Numbered from the stretch's first letter, positions 46,627-57,150 are shown. The stretch is 61,391 nucleotides of DNA from Phyllobacteriaceae bacterium (GCA_023954255.1 JAMLIH010000013.1:1-61391), one strand, 5' to 3'. Numbers and translations are program-made. Notes: a model not told the origin generated them from the letters alone.

Positions 46627-47251
46627 CCTGGCCGTGGAAAACTGTCCGGTACTGCTGGTCGACGATGATCGGGCGATGCTGCAGTCGACGGCGCAGTGGC
46701 TTTCGCTGTCGGGCTGCAAGGTGCGCGGCTTCGCCGATCCGGTTTTGCTGCTGAAATCGATCAAGCCCGGCAAGGCCTGTGTCGTCGTTTCCGATATCCG
46801 CATGCCCGGCATGGACGGCATGGAACTGTTGCGGGCCGTTCATGCCCGCGATCCCGGAACGCCGGTTATCCTGATCACCGGCCATGGCGACATACCGCTG
46901 GCGGTGCGGGCGATGAAGGCAGGCGCGTTTGATTTTTTCACCAAACCCTTTTCGCCGGAAGAATTGCTGAATTGCGTCAACCGCGCTGCCGGTCTGGCGC
47001 TGCAGGAACGCCGGCAGCCATCGCGAGAGGACATGCGGGTTGCCGAGAAAGCGGCTTTGCCCGATGGCAGCGGGCAATCCGGCGGCCTGCCCGGACGCGT
47101 CGAGCAGTATGAAAAGGCAGCGATCATGGATGCGCTGCTGCGCCATGACGGCAGGATAGCCGGCGTTATGGAGGAACTCGCCATACCGCGCCGCACCCTC
47201 AATGAGAAGATGCGCAAATACGGCATATCGAGCCGGGATTTCCGGAAATAA
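46619..47251 (+). CDS. DctD-like response regulator lacking the AAA+ domain
   Basis: 210 residues: receiver (residues ~9-125; VDDD, phospho-acceptor Asp59 in VVSDIRMPGMDG, FFTKPFS) and, after a short linker, a Fis-type helix-turn-helix (EKAAIMDALLRHDGRIAGVMEELAIPRRTLNEKMRKYGI) like the C terminus of DctD. The ~240-residue sigma-54 activation domain of full-length DctD (about 440 residues) is missing. It could therefore bind DNA but not activate sigma-54 polymerase. It overlaps the dctB-like frame by 8 bases and precedes TRAP genes. Confidence 0.85.
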   Translation: MPDLAVENCPVLLVDDDRAMLQSTAQWLSLSGCKVRGFADPVLLLKSIKPGKACVVVSDIRMPGMDGMELLRAVHARDPGTPVILITGHGDIPLAVRAMKAGAFDFFTKPFSPEELLNCVNRAAGLALQERRQPSREDMRVAEKAALPDGSGQSGGLPGRVEQYEKAAIMDALLRHDGRIAGVMEELAIPRRTLNEKMRKYGISSRDFRK

Positions 47252-47278
47252 CGGCTTGTTCGGGCCCTGTACCTGCGA

Positions 47279-47304
47279 AAAATCGGCAAGAACTTGCCGA
47301 TTTT
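47279..47304. promoter_or_regulatory. Perfect 12-base palindrome upstream of dctP
   Basis: AAAATCGGCAAG and CTTGCCGATTTT separated by AA. It lies 27 bases after the regulator stop and 52 bases before dctP. It could be an operator for the DctD-like protein, or, with the 3' TTTT, a weak terminator for the regulatory genes. Confidence 0.5.
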
Positions 47305-47305
47305 G

Positions 47306-47345
47306 AAATTTCCGGCCCAGGCGTTAAGGTCCCAATCGGAAATTT
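47306..47345 (+). promoter_or_regulatory. Inverted repeat AAATTTCCG / CGGAAATTT abutting the dctP ribosome binding site
   Basis: Arms at 47306-47314 and 47337-47345 with a 22-base spacer. The right arm ends immediately before GGGAGG, the dctP ribosome binding site. Could be a regulator site or an RNA stem close to the start that affects dctP translation. Confidence 0.4.
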
Positions 47346-47356
47346 GGGAGGAAATC

Positions 47357-48361
47357 ATGAAAACAGTTCTGAAAGCCCTTTTGGCATCCACCGTGCTCGC
47401 CTACTCGGCAACGCAGGTTCTGGCCGTTGAATGGAACGTGTCCCTGTGGGGCAAGCGGCGCGCTTTTACCGAGCACGTTGAAAAGCTCGCCGAGCTGGTC
47501 AAGGAAAAGACCGGCGGCGAATTCACGCTGAACATTTCCTATGGCGGCCTGTCGAAAAACCGTGAAAATCTTGACGGCATCTCGGTGGGTGCTTTCGAGA
47601 TGGCGCAGTTCTGTGCCGCCTATCACCCTGACAAGAACCCGACCCTGATGGTGCTCGACCTGCCTTTCCTTGGCGTCGAAACCCTCAAGCAGGAAGGCGA
47701 TCTCGACATGGCGCTCTATCAGCACCCCGAGGTGGTGAAGGATCTGGCACGCTGGAATGCCACGATCATCATGGCCTCGCCGCTGCCCCAGTACAATCTG
47801 GCCGGTGTCGGCGATGCACCCTCGAAGCTGGAGGATTTCAACGGCATGCGGGTCCGTGCCACTGGCGGCATGGGCGAAGCCTTCAAGAAGGTTGGCGCGG
47901 TGCCGACCTCGGTAACGTCTTCGGAAGCCTATACCGCACTTGAATCCGGCGTGGTTGACGCGGTCGCCTTTGCCCCTCATGCGCATCTTTCCTTCCGCAC
48001 CATCGAGATCGCCAAATGGTGGACGGCAAACCTCAACCCCGGTTCCGTCAATTGTCCGGTGGTGGCAAACAAGGATGCCCTGGCTGCCCTTTCGGACGCG
48101 CATCGCGACGCCCTGATGTCGTCGATCCCTGCCTCCATGGACCGATATTACGAGGCCTATCAGGCGGTCTACGACAAATGGGAGCCGACGCTGGAGAAGA
48201 ACGGTGTCGCCAAGATCACCTTGCCGGATGAAGTGGTAAGCGGTCTTCAGGAAGCCGCTGCAGGCCCGGTTCGCGAAGAATGGCTGGCTGCCAACGAGGG
48301 CAAGATCGCGGCCAAGGAACTCTACGAGTTCACCAAGGCCAAGCTGGCTGAGATGAAGTAG
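47357..48361 (+). CDS. dctP: TRAP transporter substrate-binding protein (DctP-like)
   Basis: 334 residues from the ATG at 47357 (GGGAGGAAATC before it). A signal peptide of about 24 residues (LKALLASTVLAYSATQVLA) precedes VEWNVSLWGKRRAF. TRAP binding-protein segments: FEMAQFCAAYHPDKN, LPFLGVETL, the ligand-arginine region FNGMRVRATGGMGEAFKKVGAVPTSV and EAYTALESGVVDAV. Delivers a carboxylate to DctQM; the exact ligand is not clear. Confidence 0.92.
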   Translation: MKTVLKALLASTVLAYSATQVLAVEWNVSLWGKRRAFTEHVEKLAELVKEKTGGEFTLNISYGGLSKNRENLDGISVGAFEMAQFCAAYHPDKNPTLMVLDLPFLGVETLKQEGDLDMALYQHPEVVKDLARWNATIIMASPLPQYNLAGVGDAPSKLEDFNGMRVRATGGMGEAFKKVGAVPTSVTSSEAYTALESGVVDAVAFAPHAHLSFRTIEIAKWWTANLNPGSVNCPVVANKDALAALSDAHRDALMSSIPASMDRYYEAYQAVYDKWEPTLEKNGVAKITLPDEVVSGLQEAAAGPVREEWLAANEGKIAAKELYEFTKAKLAEMK

Positions 48362-48372
48362 CACTGCGCTGA

Positions 48373-48397
48373 GGCCGCGGCGTCAAACGCCGCGGCC
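48373..48397 (+). terminator. GC-rich hairpin between dctP and dctQ
   Basis: Arms GGCCGCGGCGT (48373-48383) and ACGCCGCGGCC (48387-48397) with a 3-base loop, starting 11 bases after the dctP stop. No pure T run follows (CTGCTCTGTTTCC), so it more likely protects the dctP message or partly attenuates dctQM, like the hairpin after potF. Confidence 0.6.
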
Positions 48398-48425
48398 CTG
48401 CTCTGTTTCCTTCTCAGTCCGACAG

Positions 48426-49052
48426 ATGTCCGCTCATTCCGTTCACTCCGATGACAGCGCGGTCAGCCGCGCCGACCGCTGGCTGTTTCGCATCGAAAGC
48501 TGGATGGCGCTGGCCGGTGGCCTTGCCATTCTCGGCGCGATGATTCTGTCCGTCGTCAACATTCTCGGCCGCAAGTTCCTCAACTGGCCGGTGCCCGGCT
48601 ATGTGGCAATCATGTCCCAGGTCATGCCCGTCATGGCATTCATGGGCATTGCCTATTGCCAGCGGCTGGGCAGCCATATTCGCATGGACATCGTGGTCGG
48701 CGCATTGAAAGGCAAGGCATTGTGGACCGCAGAACTGGCGGGCGTACTTCTGATGGCGGTTCTCACCGTTGCGCTCGTTTACGGCTCTTTCGATCATGCC
48801 ATGCGGGCGTTCACCCTGGGCGACACCACAGACGATCTGGGTATTCCCACCTGGCCGGTAAAGCTGCTGGTGCCGGTAATGTTCTGTTTTCTGCTCGCCC
48901 GTTTCGCGCTGCAAAGCTGGGCTTACTGGCTGGCGATGAAATCCGGCACCGGGGAGCCCGTCGCCGTGCCGTTGATCGAGGATGCGGCAACCCAGGCGAT
49001 GAACGAGGCCGAAACCGTTTCCGGGCAGGCTGACGACGAGGCTACCCGATGA
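48426..49052 (+). CDS. dctQ: TRAP transporter small permease DctQ
   Basis: 208 residues, four membrane segments (ALAGGLAILGAMILSVVNILG, ... LLMAVLTVALVYGSF) and the DctQ-family pattern NWPVPGYVAIMSQVMPVMAFMGIAYCQRLGSHIRMD. A polar C-terminal tail of ~40 residues. Small membrane subunit that joins DctM; its stop overlaps the dctM start (ATGA). Confidence 0.9.
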   Translation: MSAHSVHSDDSAVSRADRWLFRIESWMALAGGLAILGAMILSVVNILGRKFLNWPVPGYVAIMSQVMPVMAFMGIAYCQRLGSHIRMDIVVGALKGKALWTAELAGVLLMAVLTVALVYGSFDHAMRAFTLGDTTDDLGIPTWPVKLLVPVMFCFLLARFALQSWAYWLAMKSGTGEPVAVPLIEDAATQAMNEAETVSGQADDEATR

Positions 49053-50431
49053 GCGCGATGGAAGTCTGCCTGCTGCTTGCCGGTGTGCTGCTCGTCCTTG
49101 TGGTGATCGGTGTGCGCGTCGCTTTCGCCACTGCGCTGGTCGGTATGGTGGGCCTGTTTTCCTTCTATGCCTTCGAGAAGGGTTATCCCCTCGACAAGGC
49201 CTTTGTCATCACCTTGAAACTGGCAGGACAGATTCCCCATTCCAAGACGGAAAGCCATGTTCTGGCACTCATTCCGACCTTCATTCTGATCGGCTATCTC
49301 GCCTATTTCGCCGGCTTCACCAAGGCGCTGTTCGAGGCTGCCAAACGATGGGTTGGCTGGTTGCCCGGCGGGCTCGGCGTGGCGACCGTCTTTGCAACGG
49401 CAGGCTTTGCCGCCGTCTCCGGAGCGTCGGTTGCCACCTCTGCGGTCTTTGCGCGTATCGCTATCCCGGAAATGCTGAAGATCGGCTACGACAAGCGCTT
49501 TGCTGCGGGGGTCGTGGCGGCGGGCGGCACGCTGGCTTCGCTGATCCCGCCTTCCGCAATTCTTGTCATCTACGCCATCATCACTGAAAGTTCCGTCGGC
49601 AGGCTTCTGATGGCGGGTTTTCTGCCCGGCCTGGTTTCCGCCCTGATCTATGCCGCGCTGATCGTGCTGATGGCGAGCTTCCGCAAGGATCTGGGGCCGG
49701 CCGTCAAGGGCTTCAGCTGGAAGGAACGCATTGTTTCGGTTCCCGGCACGCTTCCCATCCTCTTCGTCGTCTTCATCATCATCTACTGCATCTATGCCGG
49801 TTGGGGCACGCCTACCGAAGCAGGCGCGCTGGGTGCCTTCGTCGTGCTGGTCATGTCGCTGGCCAAGGGGACCAACTGGACGCAGTTGCGCGGCGCGCTG
49901 ATCGAGAGCGCGAAACTAACCGCCATGATCTTCACCATGATCTGGGGCGTGCTGATCTATGTGCGCTATCTGGGCTTTGCCGATCTGCCGGGTGCCTTCG
50001 CCGACTTCATCACCGGCCTCGACCAGCCGGCAATTGTCACCCTGTTCCTGATCCTGCTGGCCTATGTGATTCTCGGCATGTTCATGGACGCGATCGGCAT
50101 GCTCATCCTCACCCTGCCGATCACCTTTCCGGCCGTCATCGCGCTCAATGGTGGTCCGGATGTGACCTATGCCGACTCAACGCTCGGCATGTCCGGCGAG
50201 AACTGCGCGGTCTGGTTCGGCATCATCGTCGTCAAGATGGCGGAACTCTGTCTGATCACGCCGCCGATCGGTCTCAACTGCTTCGTCGTTGCCGGTGTGC
50301 GGCCCGATATCTCGGCGCAGGATGTCTTCCGCGGTGCCTCGCCCTTCTTCATCGCCGATGTGATTACCGTCGGCGTGCTGATTGCCTTCCCGCAGATCGT
50401 GCTCTGGCTGCCCAACGTATTGCTGGGCTAG
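49049..50431 (+). CDS. dctM: TRAP transporter large permease DctM
   Basis: 460 residues with ~12 membrane segments. DctM motifs: GGTLASLIPPSAILVIYAIIT, GWGTPTEAGALGA and GMFMDAIGMLILTLPITFPAV, and VVKMAELCLITPPIGLNCFVVAG near the C-terminus. It is the Na+-coupled transport subunit. Together with the DctP-like protein and DctQ it forms a complete TRAP importer next to the broken sensor. Confidence 0.94.
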   Translation: MSAMEVCLLLAGVLLVLVVIGVRVAFATALVGMVGLFSFYAFEKGYPLDKAFVITLKLAGQIPHSKTESHVLALIPTFILIGYLAYFAGFTKALFEAAKRWVGWLPGGLGVATVFATAGFAAVSGASVATSAVFARIAIPEMLKIGYDKRFAAGVVAAGGTLASLIPPSAILVIYAIITESSVGRLLMAGFLPGLVSALIYAALIVLMASFRKDLGPAVKGFSWKERIVSVPGTLPILFVVFIIIYCIYAGWGTPTEAGALGAFVVLVMSLAKGTNWTQLRGALIESAKLTAMIFTMIWGVLIYVRYLGFADLPGAFADFITGLDQPAIVTLFLILLAYVILGMFMDAIGMLILTLPITFPAVIALNGGPDVTYADSTLGMSGENCAVWFGIIVVKMAELCLITPPIGLNCFVVAGVRPDISAQDVFRGASPFFIADVITVGVLIAFPQIVLWLPNVLLG

Positions 50432-50469
50432 CCGAAACCCGTCTCAAAGGGACAATACGGGCTACTTTC

Positions 50470-51174
50470 TCAGGCAGCCTTGCTCGCCTGCGCCTTGAGA
50501 AAGAAATCGGCAAGCTGACGGGCGATTTCCGGCGAGTCGTTCTCTTCCTCCAGCGCCTCCAGGGCAGCCTTTCCCTGTTCCTCGGAGAACGCCACGCCCG
50601 ACCGCACCTTGATCAGGTCGCGCATGTATTCCGTGGTGAATTCGGGATGCGGCTGGAAGCTGATCGCCTTAATGCCGTGGTTGCCGTAATAGGCAAGGCC
50701 GGCATTGGCGCAGAAGTCCGTCGACGCGATCACCCGGGCATCGGCAGGTTTTTCCACCACCTGGTCTTGGTGTAGTGCCAGAAGCTCGATCTCCGCTTCT
50801 TCCGTCTTGTAGGCAGTCTGTCCGAGTCCCCATCCCTCGGGAAACTTGATCACCTTGCCGCCAAGTGCCTGGGCAAGGATCTGATGGCCGAAGCAGATCC
50901 CGGCAATCGGAATTTCAGCGCCATAGGCTTTGCGAATGAAATCCTCGAGCGGCGGGATGAAGGCATGATCTTCATAGGCGCCGTGCCGAGACCCGGTGAT
51001 CAGCCAGGCATCGGCGTTGTGAATGTCCTCGGGAAACTCGTCGTCCACCACGGCCCAGGTCTCGAAGGTGAAACCGTAGCCGGAAAGCAGCCGCTCGAAC
51101 ATGGCCGGGTATTCGCCGTGTTTTGCGACGATTTCTTCAGGTACATGGCCGGTTTGCAGGATACCGATTTTCAT
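50470..51174 (-). CDS. Type 1 (class I) glutamine amidotransferase-like protein
   Basis: 234 residues, stand-alone amidotransferase domain: nucleophile Cys94 in IAGICFGHQILAQALGG and catalytic His in SFQPHPEFTTEYM. GMP-synthase-like, but without a synthase domain nearby. Members of this COG0518 group act on gamma-glutamyl or other amides; the substrate is unknown. Convergent with dctM and divergent from the hemerythrin-like gene. Confidence 0.85.
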   Translation of the reverse strand: MKIGILQTGHVPEEIVAKHGEYPAMFERLLSGYGFTFETWAVVDDEFPEDIHNADAWLITGSRHGAYEDHAFIPPLEDFIRKAYGAEIPIAGICFGHQILAQALGGKVIKFPEGWGLGQTAYKTEEAEIELLALHQDQVVEKPADARVIASTDFCANAGLAYYGNHGIKAISFQPHPEFTTEYMRDLIKVRSGVAFSEEQGKAALEALEEENDSPEIARQLADFFLKAQASKAA

Positions 51175-51239
51175 GATTGACGTCCGTCATGGTAGAAACC
51201 GGCAGAACATATCCATCTCCGCGAAGGTTGAAAAGAGCA

Positions 51240-51827
51240 ATGTCCGGTTTCGACTACTCATCCGATGCCTATCATGTCGAAAAACGCCGGCAGCTTGCGC
51301 CCCTGATAACGCAGCCGGTCGAGCCTTTCCGGGCGGAGTTCGACCGCGATGTTGTGGGCGGCGAGGCGCGTTTCTGGATGGAAATCCACATGGGGTTGCT
51401 AAAAGCCTCGGCGACACTGCCCCAATGGTGCGAGCAGCTTCTCTCCCTCAACGATGCCGAGGCGCTTCGGGCGCTTCAGCCGCGTGTGGTTTCCCTTGGC
51501 GCGCAGCTCATTCATCATGCCCATGGCCATCATCACATCGAGGATGAGCACTTCTTCCCGGTCTTTCTGCAACGGTATCCGGAACTGGCCAACCCGATCG
51601 ATCTTCTCGAACACGATCATGAGGTCCTTGCATCGGTTCTCGATGACATGGAGAAGGCCGTTGCCGGCATGAACCGACCTGCCGGAGCCGGCGAAAAGGC
51701 CGGCCGCGACGAATTACTGGTGGCTGGCGAAGTCCTTCACAAGGCAGCCTTGCGGCTTGACCGGCTGTTCGTCCGTCACATCGGCGATGAAGAGGAAATC
51801 TGTCTGCCGGTCCTCGCCCAGTGGTGA
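51240..51827 (+). CDS. Hemerythrin-like (HHE) domain protein
   Basis: 195 residues from the ATG at 51240 (AAGAG before it). Four-helix metal-site pattern: EIHMGLL, HHAHGHHHIEDEHFFP, LEHDHEVL and FVRHIGDEEEICLP, with His, Asp and Glu at helix positions typical of di-iron HHE domains. Possible roles are oxygen/NO sensing or iron storage; none can be assigned. Located between an amidotransferase gene and tRNA-Ala. Confidence 0.85.
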   Translation: MSGFDYSSDAYHVEKRRQLAPLITQPVEPFRAEFDRDVVGGEARFWMEIHMGLLKASATLPQWCEQLLSLNDAEALRALQPRVVSLGAQLIHHAHGHHHIEDEHFFPVFLQRYPELANPIDLLEHDHEVLASVLDDMEKAVAGMNRPAGAGEKAGRDELLVAGEVLHKAALRLDRLFVRHIGDEEEICLPVLAQW

Positions 51828-51912
51828 AGCATCACGAGGCAGAATAGTGGACCCACCGACCAGGCGGGGACGGGCTGAAGGTTCAGGAGGTGAGATGTTG
51901 CCGGAAGAAGAT

Positions 51913-51988
<76 letters not shown>

Positions 51989-52148
51989 ACATTCTGACTT
52001 GCCCGCAGGCATTTTGTCAGGTGGTGGGTACCGGGTTTCCCCGGTCCCCGTCAGGGCCGTTGGAATACAGCCCCGATGAATTCAAATCAAGACCTAATGC
52101 GCTTTCGCGGCGATTATCGGGCCACCGGCCGGGTCGCCGCGAAAACCA

Positions 52149-52622
52149 TCAGATCTCGTCGTCGTCCTTGGCCGGCATCACACCCGGAATCGGAGCATCT
52201 TCATCGTCTTCATCGTCGAGGAAGATGTCGTCATCTGCCGCATCGTCCTCGTCATCCTCGTCGATGTCGACATCGGGAATGTCCGGAATATCGTCATCCG
52301 TTACATCGTCGGACGTGGTGATCTCGTCATCGTCGTCGTCATCGTCCTCTTCGGAATCCTCGAGGCTGACGATTTCAACGGCGCTGTCGTCCTCCAGCTC
52401 TTCTTCCTCGTCTTCAGCCTCCTCGACATCGTCTTCCTGGTCGTCGAGGTCAGGTGCGGCCTGCTCCTTCTTGACCTTCACCACGCTGGCAGTTTCCAGA
52501 AAATAGGCGAGCGGATAGCTTTTTCCAGTATAGGGGGAAACCACCGGGTCCTTGTTCAGATCGTAGAACTTGCGCCCGGTATCGGGGCACACCCGTTTGG
52601 TTCCTAGTTTGTCTTTCGCCAC
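52149..52622 (-). CDS. TIGR02300/FYDLN-acid family protein
   Basis: 157 residues from a GTG at 52622 (AGAGG site before it). The N-terminal ~45 residues carry LGTKRVCPDTGRKFYDLNKD, then VVSPYTGKSYP, the family signature. Residues ~60-150 are overwhelmingly Asp and Glu. The signature resembles a zinc ribbon that has lost three of four ligands (C12, T15, S29, T32). Function unknown; the acidic tail suggests binding to a basic partner or nucleic-acid mimicry. The position beside tRNA-Ala and aroA is conserved in Rhizobiales. Confidence 0.9.
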   Translation of the reverse strand: MAKDKLGTKRVCPDTGRKFYDLNKDPVVSPYTGKSYPLAYFLETASVVKVKKEQAAPDLDDQEDDVEEAEDEEEELEDDSAVEIVSLEDSEEDDDDDDDEITTSDDVTDDDIPDIPDVDIDEDDEDDAADDDIFLDDEDDEDAPIPGVMPAKDDDEI

Positions 52623-52808
52623 GGTCAGCCTCTTTCTGCCAAAGGTGAACAAACACATTGTTGGGGAACAAATCGCGCTTCCCATACAGCCCTCAGCTTT
52701 TCCTGTCAAAACCAAATTTTCAGCAGGGAATGCCCCAATTCGCGGCACGGTTTGCAGTGCTGTTTTGCGGACAAAAGGCCGGGTGACGCCGCCAGCAAGC
52801 TGTGTTAG

Positions 52809-54511
<1,703 letters not shown>

Positions 54512-55147
54512 TTGATAATCGCAATCGATGGTCCCGCCGCTTCCGGCAAAGGAACGCTGGCGCGCAGATTGGCCGCCCATTACGGCCTGCCCCATCTCGA
54601 TACCGGCCTTACCTACCGTGCCGTCGCCCATGCGCTGATGCAGGTGGGGCTGCCGCTCGACAACGAGAAACTTGCCGCGGAAGTTGCTGCCAGCATCGAT
54701 CTGGGCGCACTCGACCGTGCCGTGCTTTCGACCCACGAGATCGGTGAGGCAGCCTCGAAAGTCGCCGTGATGGGTGCTGTGCGTCGGGCTCTTGTCGAGG
54801 CCCAGAGAAAGTTCGCCGCTTCCGGTGCGGGTGCCGTGCTCGATGGGCGGGATATCGGCACGGTGGTCTGCCCCGATGCCGATGTGAAGCTGTATGTCAC
54901 GGCAACGCCGGAAGTTCGTGCCCGCCGCCGCCACGAGGAAATTCTCTCCGGGGGAGGTGTGGCGGAATACGAGGACATTCTCGCCGATATCAAAAAGCGT
55001 GACGCGCGCGACATGAACCGTGCCGATTCGCCCCTGAAGCCGGCTGAAGATGCGTACTTGATCGATACGAGTGAAATGGATATAGAGTCCGCGTTTCGCG
55101 CCACTCTTGACCACGTCGAAGACGTATTGAGCGCAAAACAGGCCTGA
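54512..55147 (+). CDS. cmk: Cytidylate kinase Cmk
   Basis: Phosphorylates CMP/dCMP with ATP. The canonical protein starts at TTG 54512 ([25 protein letters not shown]) with GGAG six bases before, giving 211 residues. P-loop [20 protein letters not shown], the CMP-specific [15 protein letters not shown] and lid RRRHEEIL are present. The reading frame is also open upstream through the AT-rich segment; which start is used is unclear, but residues before this point are not part of the fold. The aroA-cmk-rpsA order is common. Confidence 0.93.
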   Translation: MIIAIDGPAASGKGTLARRLAAHYGLPHLDTGLTYRAVAHALMQVGLPLDNEKLAAEVAASIDLGALDRAVLSTHEIGEAASKVAVMGAVRRALVEAQRKFAASGAGAVLDGRDIGTVVCPDADVKLYVTATPEVRARRRHEEILSGGGVAEYEDILADIKKRDARDMNRADSPLKPAEDAYLIDTSEMDIESAFRATLDHVEDVLSAKQA

Positions 55148-55328
55148 AACGGCATTTTCTCGATTTATGACACGGGATGTTTCGGCGGGGTAACCTGCCC
55201 TTTCCGGGTTTGGGAATTGCCTGGCTGAAAATGAACCGGAAGGGATGCCCACGCGCCGCAAGCCATTCGATGGCGGGCATGTCCTCCGAAACGCAACACG
55301 AACCCGGCGCAGATGCAGGACCGCGCTA

Positions 55329-55353
55329 TTCGCAAGGCATTGATGCCTGCGAA
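55329..55353 (+). promoter_or_regulatory. Hairpin in the rpsA leader
   Basis: TTCGC-A-AGGCAT pairs with ATGCCT-GCGAA (11 pairs, one bulged A) in the 236-base cmk-rpsA gap, 30 bases before the start. S1 represses its own translation through leader structure in enterobacteria; a similar role here is possible but untested. Confidence 0.4.
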
Positions 55354-55383
55354 AATCCAACCGCCGCCCTGCCAGGAGCACTA

Positions 55384-57087
55384 ATGGAAAGTCTGAACCC
55401 GACCCGGGAAGAGTTCGAAGCTCTTCTCAATGAATCCTTTGAAACCCACGATGTCGTCGAAGGCTCGGTTGTCAAAGGTCTGATCACCGCGATCGAAAAG
55501 GACATGGCCGTCATCGATGTCGGCCTGAAAGTCGAAGGCCGCGTGCCTTTGAAGGAATTCGGTGCCAAGGCAAAGGACGGCTCGCTCAATGTGGGCGATG
55601 AAGTCGAAGTCTATGTCGAGCGCATCGAAAACGCCCTGGGCGAAGCCATGCTGAGCCGGGAAAAGGCCCGCCGCGAGGAAAGCTGGCAGCGCCTTGAGGA
55701 AAAATTCGAGAACAACGAGAAGGTCGAAGGCATCATCTTCAACCAGGTCAAGGGCGGTTTCACCGTCGATCTGGATGGTGCCGTCGCCTTCCTGCCGCGT
55801 TCCCAGGTGGATATCCGTCCGATCCGCGACGTGACACCGCTGATGAACAATCCGCAGCCCTTCCAGATTCTCAAGATGGACCGCCGCCGCGGCAACATCG
55901 TTGTCTCGCGCCGCACCATCCTGGAAGAAAACCGTGCCGAACAGCGCTCCGAGATCGTCCAGAACCTCGAAGAGGGTCAGGTTGTCGAGGGTGTGGTCAA
56001 GAACGTCACCGACTATGGTGCGTTCGTTGATCTCGGCGGCATCGACGGTCTGCTGCACGTCACCGACATGGCCTGGCGCCGCGTCAATCATCCTTCGGAA
56101 ATCCTGCAGATCGGTCAGACCGTGAAGGTTCAGATCATCCGCGTGAACCAGGAAACCCATCGCATTTCGCTCGGCATGAAGCAGCTCGAAAGCGATCCGT
56201 GGGAATCGATCGAGTCCAAGTTCCCGATCAACTCGCGCATCAAGGGCCGTATCACCAACATTACCGATTACGGCGCCTTCGTGGAAATCGAACCGGGTAT
56301 TGAGGGGCTTATCCACGTCTCCGAAATGTCCTGGACGAAGAAGAACGTTCATCCCGGCAAGATCGTTTCCACCAGCCAGGAAGTCGACGTTCAGGTGCTC
56401 GAGGTCGATCCGGCCAAGCGCCGCATCTCGCTCGGCCTCAAACAGACCCTGGAAAATCCGTGGGAAGGTTTTGCCAAGCAGTTCCCGGTCAATTCCAGGG
56501 TTTCCGGCGAGGTCAAGAACAAGACCGAATTCGGCCTGTTCATCGGGCTGGAAGGCGATGTCGACGGCATGGTTCACTTGTCCGATCTGGACTGGAACCG
56601 TTCCGGCGAGGAAGCCATCGAGGACTACAACAAGGGCGACACGGTTGAAGCCGTCGTTCTTGATGTGGACATCGAGAAGGAGCGCATCTCGCTCGGCATC
56701 AAGCAGCTTTCCGGTGATCCGATCGGCGATGCCGCCGAGGCAGGTGATCTGCGCAAGGGCGCTGTCGTGACCTGTGAAGTGCTTGAAGTGAAGGATAACG
56801 GTCTCGAGGTGAAAATCGCCGACACCGACATCCAGACCTTCATCAAGCGTGCCGATCTTTCCCGCGATCGCGACGAGCAGCGCCCCGAGCGTTTTGCTCC
56901 CGGTCAGAAGGTCGATGCCCGCGTCACCCAGTTCGACAAGAAAAACCGCAAGGTTGGCGTGTCGATCAAGGCGCTGGAGATCGCAGAGGAGAAGGAGGCT
57001 GTTGCCCAATACGGTTCCACCGACTCCGGCGCATCCCTTGGCGACATTCTTGGCGCCGCGCTGAAAGAAAAATCCGGCGAGAAGTAA
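55384..57087 (+). CDS. rpsA: 30S ribosomal protein S1 RpsA
   Basis: 567 residues from the ATG at 55384 (AGGAG seven bases before). Six S1/OB repeats; the later ones show the G-x-V-x-x-I-T-D-Y-GAFV-x-(I/L) pattern (GVVKNVTDYGAFVDLGGIDGLLHVTDM, RITNITDYGAFVEIEPGIEGLIHVSEM, and KTEFGLFIGLEGDVDGMVHLSDL). It binds mRNA and brings it to the ribosome. An in-frame upstream extension is leader. Terminator follows. Confidence 0.98.
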   Translation: MESLNPTREEFEALLNESFETHDVVEGSVVKGLITAIEKDMAVIDVGLKVEGRVPLKEFGAKAKDGSLNVGDEVEVYVERIENALGEAMLSREKARREESWQRLEEKFENNEKVEGIIFNQVKGGFTVDLDGAVAFLPRSQVDIRPIRDVTPLMNNPQPFQILKMDRRRGNIVVSRRTILEENRAEQRSEIVQNLEEGQVVEGVVKNVTDYGAFVDLGGIDGLLHVTDMAWRRVNHPSEILQIGQTVKVQIIRVNQETHRISLGMKQLESDPWESIESKFPINSRIKGRITNITDYGAFVEIEPGIEGLIHVSEMSWTKKNVHPGKIVSTSQEVDVQVLEVDPAKRRISLGLKQTLENPWEGFAKQFPVNSRVSGEVKNKTEFGLFIGLEGDVDGMVHLSDLDWNRSGEEAIEDYNKGDTVEAVVLDVDIEKERISLGIKQLSGDPIGDAAEAGDLRKGAVVTCEVLEVKDNGLEVKIADTDIQTFIKRADLSRDRDEQRPERFAPGQKVDARVTQFDKKNRKVGVSIKALEIAEEKEAVAQYGSTDSGASLGDILGAALKEKSGEK

Positions 57088-57105
57088 TAGCCGGACAGTG
57101 CTGAG

Positions 57106-57150
57106 AAAAGGCCCGTGCTGCATCTGCAGTGCGGGCCTTTTGCTTTTTAC
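57106..57150 (+). terminator. Rho-independent terminator of rpsA
   Basis: Stem AAAAGGCCCG (57106-57115) with CGGGCCTTTT (57132-57141), extended inside by GCTGCA/TGCAGT pairing, then TGCTTTTT. 18 bases after the rpsA stop. Confidence 0.85.

Noticed and set aside
52108-52141. GCGGCGA/TCGCCGC inverted repeat as terminator of the FYDLN gene
   Set aside because: The arms pair but no T run follows, and the loop is long; too weak to list.
52021-52506. Plus-strand Ser-rich frame (long poly-Ser)
   Set aside because: It is the complement of the Asp/Glu-rich tail of the FYDLN-acid gene (GAC/GAT read as GTC/ATC and TCG), not a gene.
52149-52748. Longer FYDLN-acid protein starting at 52748
   Set aside because: The family starts at (M/V)AKDKLGTKR; the GTG at 52622 has a ribosome binding site and the extra 42 residues look random.
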